From: Verrucomicrobiales bacterium | GTDB taxonomy: Bacteria > Verrucomicrobiota > Verrucomicrobiia > Limisphaerales > UBA9464 | Direction: 5' to 3' | DNA length: 13,023 nucleotides | NCBI GenBank assembly: GCA_003445095.1 | Contig: DLVS01000263.1 | Span: forward strand, 1 to 13,023 | Part shown: one piece after another, positions 6,411 through 13,023 of the stretch | Layout: every line of letters starts with the position of its first letter | Position numbering within the stretch: position 1 is the first letter of the stretch | Notes under the pieces: model-generated | Databases searched by the model: none | What the model saw: only the letters and a program-made list of their open reading frames with translations | What the model was told of the DNA's origin: nothing | Translations under genes and position numbers: made by a program

Positions 6411-9023
6411 TCACCGACTTTGTCCTTTTTGCCTGACGGATCGAGGTATTTTGGCACACTTGCACGCAAGCCCTGCGTAGACCTCGCGCCTGAACATGTC
6501 GAACTCCCGATCCTCGAGATACTTCTTTCCCTTCAGATCATTACGGTGTCTTAAATCAAGCGTCTCGGCTTGCGGAACTCTCGAGGTCGTTCCGTTGAGG
6601 ATTGTGTTCACATCCAACGGGCAAACACCTCCTTGTCCACTGGCCAAACAGGGTGGCCTAACTTCCATTCGTCCCGCATCGAAGGGATTGAAGAACCGAT
6701 GCCTTAATGGAATCCACTCTTCGCGGTCGCCGGAAGCCCAGATAATGGGAAGAGTGTTCCCAGGGACGTTTGCGAACGTGGAGACCAGTCCTCCGCCGCC
6801 AACTTCGCTCTTCCAACCAAATGGTTCAAACTGACATGGAAGCTCGAACTCCCTTCCACCCGCGATAAAGGGTCTGGATTTCAGGACCGCACCTAGTTCG
6901 GCATCGTTGAAGTTAATTTGAGGGATGACCTCTTCGATTCGTAGGGTCATCTTAAGACCGGAGAGATGCTTGTGGCTATTGCTCTTCTTCTTCTCATTAG
7001 GTTTAGGACGTTTAAGTTTGAGCCAACCAGCATCGGATTTCTTTGGCAAAATCTCCACATCGATTGTATAGTCGCGTCCGGATTCCAGAGAGTCAGTCCC
7101 ACATTTTAGAAACTTCCGCAAACTGGGCGTGTCCAGTCCTAACGCGAACCACAATTCAACGTGCAGTCCAGTGAGGTCTGCAGATACGAACAATTCCTCA
7201 CTGAGGAACTCTCGGATGTTATTCGCGATCTGACCCCCTGATCCAACGAAGTCGTCAACCAATACGAGGGTAATGTTTCCCCTCTTCCTTGCTTCTGGCT
7301 CCTTTAACCAGATTCTCAGTTCATCGATCAACGCCTCAAAAGTGTAGGCCCTAATTTTCTCATTGAGTCTCATGCTTGTCCCGCCGTGTTCTTTGCGCAC
7401 CAAGACGTCGAGAGCTTTCGCAATGATGCCGACGGCAGCGGGTCCTGACTTATTGACGCGACCAAGATAACTGATCCACCGGTTTTTGTTTGCCGTAGCT
7501 TCGGTATTCTTAAGTTCTTTGAGCCATTTGCCATCCATGCGTGAAGATGCAAGACGGACCATGGAGGCCGCGGAATAGTGCCGGTAGGTCTCCATTGCCT
7601 TCAAGACCACCGGCCGTTGCACAGCATCGAACTGCTGAAACCATCTTTGAAAGTGAAATTCTGTGCTATATGAGATCCAGGCGGCCCGTCGTTCCAGGGC
7701 GCTGATGATCGATTGGCGGAAGGTGTAATAGTGCAGTCGCCGGTGTGCCGTGCCTTGGGGCTGTTTGAAGAAGATGTCGTCTACTAAGATCTCCTGCCTC
7801 ATAGTCCGCGTCGTGATGCCTGTAGTCGCCGTTGTGAAAGCGAGGATGACTGGAGGTGGTATCCGGCAATGGGGCAGATTGTTGCGGTCCTCATCACCTG
7901 CCTCTGGGTCGCACCGTTTCCTTGCCGAAGCCAACCTAAATTGCAGGTCGGCAAGTTGCTTCTTCAGCGTTGGAGAAACCAGGCCCTCGGCGCGGTCCGG
8001 ATGGCGGGAGGAAAATAGGTCTAGCAAGACAAGATCACATTCCTCGATTAGAGCTCCATTCTGAGAGCGGTCTGCATCAAGAAACTGCCCAAGATTATCA
8101 AAGAGACGCCAACTAAGTCCGGCACACTGCACTGGGCCCAGATTTGGAGAGGAAAGGGTAGGCGCGCCCCCCTGGGAGGGGGTGCCGAGCAATCGGGGCA
8201 GCAGCTTGTCCCATCCGTATCTAAACTGATCCTCGATGATAACGACCAATCTGTTGGAAAGGTATTTGCGCAGGGGCACGAAGTGTTTATCGCGCAGAGA
8301 TGGATTCTCCCGGCTAAGGCGCTCGCGCAATGCGGCAGCTTTCCGTAGGTAGTTATCCAACAAGTGTCCGGGTGCTTTGGGCGTAATCAAGGTCTCTCGG
8401 TGGCTGTCATCCAGCTGGAGGTCACCTACAAGTGCGGCGGAAATCCCAAGCAGGCAGGCTGCCAGTTCGCTCTTCTCTTCGGAAGTGTTTAGGCTTTCGG
8501 TGTCCAGTCGGCGTAAGAACTGATGCAATGTCTCATCCGGAAGACGGAGGGACAATTCGAGCAATCCCTCCAGACCACCCGGAAGACATTGATCAAGCTT
8601 CGTTAACAAATCTCCTCTGGTCGCGGGAGGGTCGTACGAGTTCAGGCGATTGATTCCGTCCAGGATCTGGCTCAGGAGAGGTTTTCCGCTCCCATCGTCG
8701 TCGACATTGACCACGTGAGGGCAACGGGCTTCCGCAAGGGTGTACTCGATTCCGGCGATAGTGTGGTCCGCACTGCTAATGCGGTCGTGGAGGGAAACGT
8801 AGAGTGGGCTCCTTTCATCGGAGCGGTCCACATTGGCGAGCAAGTCCAACAGCCACTCCTTGTGGCAGCCGACCGTCACAATTGTCACGTGAGGCTCGCG
8901 TCCTTTTTCGGCGACCCGTCCCCACTCCCGCTGCCTGGAACCGAAGATCAGGGACAACGCGTTGGCTAGGACACCCAGCGACTTGTCGGGGCCAAACTCT
9001 GGGCGCAAGACACTAATCTCCAT
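6411..9023 (-). CDS. Divergent receiver domain fused to phosphoribosyltransferase (PRTase-CE-like) domain
   Basis: This 870-residue protein starts at ATG 9023-9021 without an SD and ends at TGA 6413-6411. Residues 45-125 form an unassigned alpha/beta segment. Residues 258-423 are receiver-like: E264/D265 (VIIEDQ), D335 (LVLLDLF), T397/T398 (ILAFTTAT) and K420-Q-P422 (FFKQP), with roughly 70- and 62-residue spacings instead of about 44 and 30. Residues 450-780 look like a PRTase: a helical lead-in (WFQQFDAVQRPVVL), then VLVDDFVGSGGQI at 587-599, which has the form of the PRPP-binding loop (hydrophobic strand, D590-D591, G594-S595-G596-G597), and the late motif IIWASGDREEWIPL at 760-773. That combination resembles the PRTase-CE families described in conflict systems; the name is from memory. 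Whether it transfers phosphoribosyl groups, binds a nucleotide or acts on nucleic acid is unknown. The distal half is AT-richer (40-48% GC sampled) than other genes here. Confidence 0.75.
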   Translation of the reverse strand: MEISVLRPEFGPDKSLGVLANALSLIFGSRQREWGRVAEKGREPHVTIVTVGCHKEWLLDLLANVDRSDERSPLYVSLHDRISSADHTIAGIEYTLAEARCPHVVNVDDDGSGKPLLSQILDGINRLNSYDPPATRGDLLTKLDQCLPGGLEGLLELSLRLPDETLHQFLRRLDTESLNTSEEKSELAACLLGISAALVGDLQLDDSHRETLITPKAPGHLLDNYLRKAAALRERLSRENPSLRDKHFVPLRKYLSNRLVVIIEDQFRYGWDKLLPRLLGTPSQGGAPTLSSPNLGPVQCAGLSWRLFDNLGQFLDADRSQNGALIEECDLVLLDLFSSRHPDRAEGLVSPTLKKQLADLQFRLASARKRCDPEAGDEDRNNLPHCRIPPPVILAFTTATTGITTRTMRQEILVDDIFFKQPQGTAHRRLHYYTFRQSIISALERRAAWISYSTEFHFQRWFQQFDAVQRPVVLKAMETYRHYSAASMVRLASSRMDGKWLKELKNTEATANKNRWISYLGRVNKSGPAAVGIIAKALDVLVRKEHGGTSMRLNEKIRAYTFEALIDELRIWLKEPEARKRGNITLVLVDDFVGSGGQIANNIREFLSEELFVSADLTGLHVELWFALGLDTPSLRKFLKCGTDSLESGRDYTIDVEILPKKSDAGWLKLKRPKPNEKKKSNSHKHLSGLKMTLRIEEVIPQINFNDAELGAVLKSRPFIAGGREFELPCQFEPFGWKSEVGGGGLVSTFANVPGNTLPIIWASGDREEWIPLRHRFFNPFDAGRMEVRPPCLASGQGGVCPLDVNTILNGTTSRVPQAETLDLRHRNDLKGKKYLEDREFDMFRREVYAGLACKCAKIPRSVRQKGQSR

Positions 9024-9370
9024 GGCGGGGGTAAGTTGGGATTGAAGGAAGGTGGCGGCAGACTACGGATGCATGACAAGAGGTAAGCAAGCATTCTCTG
9101 CTCAAAATCAAGGAGCAACTTCGATCTCTGGTTAAGTGATCGGGTGGACGTGCGTGGAGAAGCACGATGTAGGCCCATAGACCCATGCGAATTGCGAGGG
9201 ACAGTGCGTGTCACGCCAATGCATCGTGCCGCATCTGTTTCATGTCCGTCTTCAAGGACTCAAGGCTCGAGAACCGAACTTGGGAATTTGTAGAACAGGT
9301 GATGTCACGGAGATGTCAATCGGCGTCACGCTAAATACTCACAAGCCGCAGCCTCAAATCGACCGCCACG
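9024..9370. other. Divergent intergenic region, 347 bases, no assigned gene
   Basis: This stretch separates the minus-strand PRTase gene from the plus-strand membrane-protein gene and should hold both promoters. I find no convincing -35/-10 pair for either. It contains a 5-bp inverted repeat, CGTGC (9149-9153) with GCACG (9162-9166), and several GTGC/GCAC-rich words around 9199-9230. A plus-strand frame from 9208 to 9432 is open, but it is GTG-led, overlaps the next gene in another frame and has no recognisable features, so I do not call it. Confidence 0.4.
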
Positions 9371-10471
9371 ATGCCAACTCAAAACTCCATGACCTCCCAT
9401 CAGGTCAACGGCAGCAAACAAGGTCGGAATAGCACCTCGGACACTTGGCTGCCCAGTCGCACGGCGAGAGCGCGTAAGAACGATGGCTCCTACGTTGGTG
9501 AAGCGCCAGCATCCCGAGACTCCCAGTGGGGACGGAAGATCACCGGCTCAATTCCCGAGACGAACTTCGGGATGCGCGAGGACAAGACCGCTGAACTGGT
9601 TACTTCCGCCCATGCGGCAGCGGCGATCGGGAAGCCGATAGAGGACGTGCAGCAGCGGGGCGCTTCTATGTTTGATGCGGTTTGGGTTGATGAGCGGGTC
9701 GTCGCTGAGAGCCGTCGCGCTTCGGCAGCACGGGAAAAGGAGCGGATCGAAGCCGCGCGCGCCGTTATGATGCAAGAGTTGGAGCCAACCCCACGCATGA
9801 TTAACACTCGGGAAGGAAAGCTGTCTGCACCCAGTGGTTGGGGTTTTCTCGGATTCCTCGCTGTAGGCTGCGCTCTCTCCACGGTTCTCGCCTGCGAATG
9901 GGTGAGTGCGGCGACCTTACGCAAGTTTGAACTGCAAAGCCTAGCCACGGCGCTCCTGTTAACTTCGCCGTTCATTTCATTCGCGTTGGCGACGAAGCTT
10001 CTCTTCCGCCGCGATCCGTCGCGAGCGATGAGAGTCATCCAAGTGGCATTCCACTGTTTCGGCGTCGTGTCGTTCGCCACTTGGCTTGTGTTACTCTCCG
10101 CAAACTATGGAACTGCCCTTCGTGAGGATTTCGAGCTTCCTTCCAAGACGGCAACGGTTGTCTTCACGGTCGTTCAATTTCTCGCGGCTCTGGCAGGTTC
10201 GTCTTGGTTGACAATGCTGCTCGGATCCCTCTTCACACCCCTTACTAGCGTTAAGCCTAATGCAGATTGGGAACGCATGGCAAAGGAGCTTCAAAGGCTC
10301 GATCATGAGATCAACCGCTGGACATTGGTCATAGGCCGGGAGGATGCCGAGTTGGCCGCCTACGCGGCATCGCGCGACGCGTGGATTGCCATCGGGAGAG
10401 ACGCCTATGAACGCTCGCGTCATCGGCTCGCGCTCATCGAAGAGCGGATGAGGCTTATCGGCAGCAATTGA
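9371..10471 (+). CDS. Unrecognised four-helix membrane protein with helical C-terminal tail
   Basis: The 366-residue protein starts at ATG 9371 (ATG 9389 is an alternative; neither has an SD). The N-terminal 150 residues are hydrophilic and low in complexity at first, then become an Ala/Arg/Glu-rich helix (SRRASAAREKERIEAARAV at 114-132). Four hydrophobic segments follow at about 157-177, 191-212, 221-243 and 261-288, and then a cytosol-type charged helical tail (299-363) that could form a coiled coil. There is no cleavable signal peptide. It begins a three-gene run with the exported protein (49-base gap) and the small membrane protein. I infer an inner-membrane protein of an envelope-associated complex; no transporter or enzyme motif is visible. 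Confidence 0.75.
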   Translation: MPTQNSMTSHQVNGSKQGRNSTSDTWLPSRTARARKNDGSYVGEAPASRDSQWGRKITGSIPETNFGMREDKTAELVTSAHAAAAIGKPIEDVQQRGASMFDAVWVDERVVAESRRASAAREKERIEAARAVMMQELEPTPRMINTREGKLSAPSGWGFLGFLAVGCALSTVLACEWVSAATLRKFELQSLATALLLTSPFISFALATKLLFRRDPSRAMRVIQVAFHCFGVVSFATWLVLLSANYGTALREDFELPSKTATVVFTVVQFLAALAGSSWLTMLLGSLFTPLTSVKPNADWERMAKELQRLDHEINRWTLVIGREDAELAAYAASRDAWIAIGRDAYERSRHRLALIEERMRLIGSN

Positions 10472-10520
10472 TTTCACAACTCTACGGCTCCACTTCGATC
10501 CATCAATCATCCAGAATCCC

Positions 10521-11984
10521 ATGCATATTCAGAAATTCTCGATTCTCGGCCTCATCATTTACCTCGCGGTCAACATTGCTTCCGGGGCAGAGGTGCGCGT
10601 TAACCTTGTACTCTCGCCTTGGGTGGCACCTGCCCAGCGTGGACAGCAGCAAGAACAGATTCGCTCGTTCCTGCTGCGACAGGCCCCCGCCGGTGTGCAC
10701 CTTAAGTTGTGGGACGGCTGGACTATAAAATTGCTTGGGGATGCTGTGGTTCCGGCATTGCGTTACGATAACGCGGCGGCTCGTGCCCAGAATCGCGACA
10801 TGGCCCGCCTGTTGGCTGCGCTGGCAAGCACGAAAGAGGTCTCCCCAGGAATTGATAGCGAATTGGTCGGTACTAGTGCACTGCGTACGCCGGAACTATT
10901 GCAGGAGATCTCCGGTGACGATGCCGCCGGGTCCAACGTCATCGTGCTTATCGGCAGCCCCATTTATCGGAACCTTACCGAGCCAAGCTTTTCGATGACA
11001 GATGGCCGCTATCCCAGCGACGGTCATTTGAAATGCACATTGACGGAATCCGTCTATGGCCTGGCTCAAAAACAAGGCCATTTAGATCAGACCACCGTTC
11101 ATTGGATAATCCCCAGTCTTGCCGTTTGGCAGAACGATTTTCACGGCCAGGCCGTTACACGTTTTTGGGCGCTTTTCATTCAAGCTCAAGGCGGAAAGCT
11201 TGCCACTCTCAGCACCGATCTGCCTCGGGGTTTGCAACGGGCGCTGCAAGCTGACCTCCGGTCAGTTTTGTCGGGGCAACCGGAGGTATCGGACGACAAA
11301 CCGATGATGCGCTCAGCTTTACCGCGTACCGTGCCGAATTGGTTAGAGCAAACTCCTGCTCCACATCTGCCACCGATACGTCCGACGGCCGTCTTGCCGG
11401 TACCGCCACCGGTCGCGATCCCGGACGTGACCCCAGCGCCGGCGCCCGAGCCGGTCCTTCCGACGGTCCAGCTGGCGGTGGTAGTTCCAGCCTCACCCCC
11501 GCCCGCGCCGGCGCAGCCAGTGCTGGTGGTGCCGCATCCGCATCTCTTCGACTCGACCGAGACTGGGATTGGGATTAGCTGGGCGGGAGATGGCGTTGAC
11601 CTAGATGTCTACGTACTCCCATACCCCGACGCGCAGGAACTTTACTATAAGCGTGATCGCACCCGAGAAGGCTTTCTCTACCGCGATGAACGCACCGGAA
11701 ATGTCGGGCGTTACTTTGAGTTCGTGGAGTTCAAAGGCGCGGTTGATCTTTCGCGTGTCTCCATTTGGGTGAATTTTTATGCTGGGCGTGGGCCGGTCTC
11801 CGGGCAAATCGCGCTATTTGATCGCGGCCAAGTCAAAATCGGCTCGTTCTCGATTAGCGCGGCCAGAGGAAATCACGGCGGTGGCGACCGCGCCACGAGC
11901 CAATGTTGGGTGCAGATCCACCCTTTCGAGCTGACCGCAGCCACTGTCCCGCTTTCGGCCCGGAAGCCGGTCGAAGCCAACTGA
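10521..11984 (+). CDS. Exported protein: vWA-like N-terminal region, Pro-rich linker, beta-rich C-terminal domain
   Basis: The 487-residue protein opens with a Sec-type signal peptide: basic MHIQK, hydrophobic core to about residue 20 and a likely cleavage at ASG-AE (22/23). Residues 24-250 alternate strands and helices (VRVNLVLSP at 25-33, VIVLIGSP at 140-147, VHWIIPSL at 193-200) as in a von Willebrand A fold, but lack the metal-binding DxSxS signature. Residues 277-340 are a Pro/Ala/Val-rich linker of the kind that spans periplasm or separates domains. Residues 348-470 are beta-rich and contain GISWAGDGVDLDVYVLP, like the D-L-D-h-h-V-x-x-P motif of small beta-sandwich domains seen in vWA-associated proteins (DUF2135-like). 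Its role is probably structural or binding in the envelope. It follows the membrane protein by 49 bases and runs 8 bases from the next gene, so these are likely one operon. Confidence 0.75.
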   Translation: MHIQKFSILGLIIYLAVNIASGAEVRVNLVLSPWVAPAQRGQQQEQIRSFLLRQAPAGVHLKLWDGWTIKLLGDAVVPALRYDNAAARAQNRDMARLLAALASTKEVSPGIDSELVGTSALRTPELLQEISGDDAAGSNVIVLIGSPIYRNLTEPSFSMTDGRYPSDGHLKCTLTESVYGLAQKQGHLDQTTVHWIIPSLAVWQNDFHGQAVTRFWALFIQAQGGKLATLSTDLPRGLQRALQADLRSVLSGQPEVSDDKPMMRSALPRTVPNWLEQTPAPHLPPIRPTAVLPVPPPVAIPDVTPAPAPEPVLPTVQLAVVVPASPPPAPAQPVLVVPHPHLFDSTETGIGISWAGDGVDLDVYVLPYPDAQELYYKRDRTREGFLYRDERTGNVGRYFEFVEFKGAVDLSRVSIWVNFYAGRGPVSGQIALFDRGQVKIGSFSISAARGNHGGGDRATSQCWVQIHPFELTAATVPLSARKPVEAN

Positions 11985-11992
11985 GGCCCCCC

Positions 11993-12340
11993 GTGAAACA
12001 CCACCCTGCTCGGGCAACTGACTATTCACAGTGGCTCGCCCGCACTGCCGTTATGCTCCTGAGCTCGACCATTGCCGGCTACCTTGCGCCCGAAGTCGCC
12101 GCCTTCGCCCTGGTCAGTCTGGCTATCGTGGCTGGCTTTTTCTGGCGATATCTGAGTTGGCCCTCGGTGTTTATCTTTGTAGGAGGTCTCGTAGGACTCG
12201 CCGCACGCAATTCCGCCGGAAGTCCAGAGCGATTCCGCTCGAACCTTGCCAGCATCGTTGTACTCGCGGTGGTGTTGGTTGGCATCGGTGTAATTGCTAG
12301 AGGTGTCAGGGGCACAAACAGTTCATGTGGAAAGAGGTAG
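11993..12340 (+). CDS. Small membrane protein, 115 aa
   Basis: I chose GTG 11993 as the start because GAGG (11983-11986) lies six bases upstream and overlaps the stop of the preceding gene; this is the clearest SD in the window. The same frame is open further upstream (ATG 11903), but that part overlaps the exported protein's coding region and is Pro/Arg-rich, as expected of a shadow. The protein has hydrophobic stretches at about 18-50 (possibly two segments), 57-71 and 85-102 and a short Cys-containing tail (SSCGKR). No family recognised. The 8-base spacing suggests translational coupling with the exported protein, so it probably functions with it in the inner membrane. Confidence 0.7.
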   Translation: MKHHPARATDYSQWLARTAVMLLSSTIAGYLAPEVAAFALVSLAIVAGFFWRYLSWPSVFIFVGGLVGLAARNSAGSPERFRSNLASIVVLAVVLVGIGVIARGVRGTNSSCGKR

Positions 12341-12378
12341 CGTTCACTTCTAAATCAACACCAGTACTGTACATGCAA

Positions 12379-13023
12379 TTACTTAACCCGCTCGATCAGC
12401 CGAGCTGCGGGCGGAAGCCCGTTTTGATTCCTGATGATCTCTTGGTAAGCCGCCGAGGAGAGCAGATCGGCGAACTGGAAGGGTCTCCACCAGTCGCTCC
12501 GGGTTACATGTAGAATCGAGTTCGCGCATTTCTCATGTTCCCAGGTCACCTTGCCGCCGCGGTTCGGTGCGGGCTTACCAAGCAGATGCACCACCTCGTG
12601 GGCCAACACGTTTCGGCTGGCTGAATCCACCGCGGTGATGCCGATCTGATTGAAGTTAAGCTGACAGGCGGAGGCGCGCGTGGGCTTCGGATTGTAACAG
12701 ACGTACTCGTCGACAAATACAACCAGGACATTGCGGCATCCCGTGCCGGCTACTTCCTGCTGAAGCTCCTGCATTTTCCGGTAGAAGTCTCCGTGGAGTC
12801 CACTGGGGATGGTCGCATTTCTCAAAATCTGCCGAATCTCGTCGGCGACCAGTTCATCGATTCTTTCGGAAGACGCGCCCGGATTTGTCGCCACCAATCG
12901 CCGACGCAACCCAGGGACGTGTCGATCCGGGATCACGCTCTGCCTGACCGCCGCTTTCCAATCGGCGTACCATTGTTCGTACTCGTTGGCGCGGTCTGCC
13001 GGCAGGGTCTTTTCCGAGAAGTT
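12379..13023 (-). CDS. HExxH zinc metallopeptidase-like protein (N-terminus outside window)
   Basis: The frame is open from the right edge to TAA at 12381-12379, giving 214 visible residues; the start is beyond base 13023. HEVVHLLG (visible residues 142-149) is a zinc-protease HExxH signature, with the two His as ligands and Glu as catalytic base. A third ligand could lie in WEHEKCANSILHV, about 20 residues later, where the NSILH stretch recalls the Met-turn of metzincins, but the strict HExxHxxGxxH spacing is not met, so subfamily is open. Four Cys (visible residues 96, 109, 120, 166) suggest possible disulfides and an extracytoplasmic enzyme; the signal peptide would be off-window. It is convergent to the small membrane protein gene across 38 bases in which I see no hairpin. 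Confidence 0.75.
   Translation of the reverse strand, partial: NFSEKTLPADRANEYEQWYADWKAAVRQSVIPDRHVPGLRRRLVATNPGASSERIDELVADEIRQILRNATIPSGLHGDFYRKMQELQQEVAGTGCRNVLVVFVDEYVCYNPKPTRASACQLNFNQIGITAVDSASRNVLAHEVVHLLGKPAPNRGGKVTWEHEKCANSILHVTRSDWWRPFQFADLLSSAAYQEIIRNQNGLPPAARLIERVK

Noticed and set aside
9208..9432. Possible 74-codon gene upstream of the membrane-protein gene
   Set aside because: GTG-led, no SD, overlaps the following gene's start in another frame, and has no structural or family features.
9490..10080. 196-codon minus-strand open frame
   Set aside because: Antisense to the membrane-protein gene, whose frame shows four clear hydrophobic segments; the antisense product has no domain signal.
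11903..11992. N-terminal extension of the small membrane protein from ATG 11903
   Set aside because: Lies fully inside the exported protein's coding region and is Pro/Arg-rich; GTG 11993 with GAGG six bases upstream is a better start.
12341..12378. Terminator between the convergent small membrane protein and protease genes
   Set aside because: Only an AGTACTGTAC-like word is present; no GC-rich stem or T run.
1..13023. CRISPR arrays, tRNA genes, insertion sequences or long terminal repeats
   Set aside because: No regularly spaced repeats, cloverleaf-like segments, transposase motifs or matching terminal inverted repeats were noticed by eye.

Overview
The window is a GC-moderate bacterial segment. 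Sampled 60-base lines run from about 40% GC in the middle of the minus-strand gene to about 63% in the large plus-strand gene. It holds ten protein genes, two of them cut by the window edges, plus one possible 41-codon ORF. I see no tRNA, rRNA, CRISPR array, transposase or integrase. Start codons mostly lack a clear Shine-Dalgarno sequence, and one protein has an evident Sec signal peptide, so a didermic, SD-poor lineage is plausible. A Verrucomicrobiota-like genome is only a guess from the general look of the proteins.

Left block (1-6256, plus strand): five compact genes in one direction. They are the end of an unrecognised protein (1-354), an unrecognised 240-residue alpha/beta protein (351-1073), a 949-residue fusion of a divergent response-regulator receiver (REC) domain with a DUF3800/RNase H-like putative nuclease domain (1095-3944), an unrecognised Rossmann-like protein (4069-4824), and a response regulator with a canonical receiver and a winged-helix-like output region (4955-6256). 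Between the third and fourth genes lies a possible short ORF joined to both neighbours by TGATG overlaps.

Facing it on the minus strand (6411-9023) is an 870-residue protein. It combines a second divergent receiver domain of the same unusual make as the one in the 949-residue fusion with a phosphoribosyltransferase (PRTase) domain that resembles the PRTase-CE type, known from computational studies of bacterial conflict systems. The recurring theme is receiver domains fused to, or next to, putative effector domains (nuclease, PRTase) and a transcription regulator. I infer a phosphorelay-style or receiver-scaffolded defence or stress-response island whose sensor kinase, if there is one, lies left of the window. 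The receiver and PRTase motifs are read directly; the joint function is inference.

Right block (9371-12340, plus strand): a four-helix membrane protein with a helical tail, an exported protein with a vWA-like N-terminal region, a Pro-rich linker and a beta-rich C-terminal domain, and a small membrane protein. It looks like an envelope-associated operon unrelated to the left block. Convergent to it, a protein with a HExxH zinc-protease motif (12379-13023, minus strand) runs off the right edge. The 347-base gap between the two blocks (9024-9370) is a divergent intergenic region that should hold both promoters, but I cannot assign convincing -35/-10 boxes.
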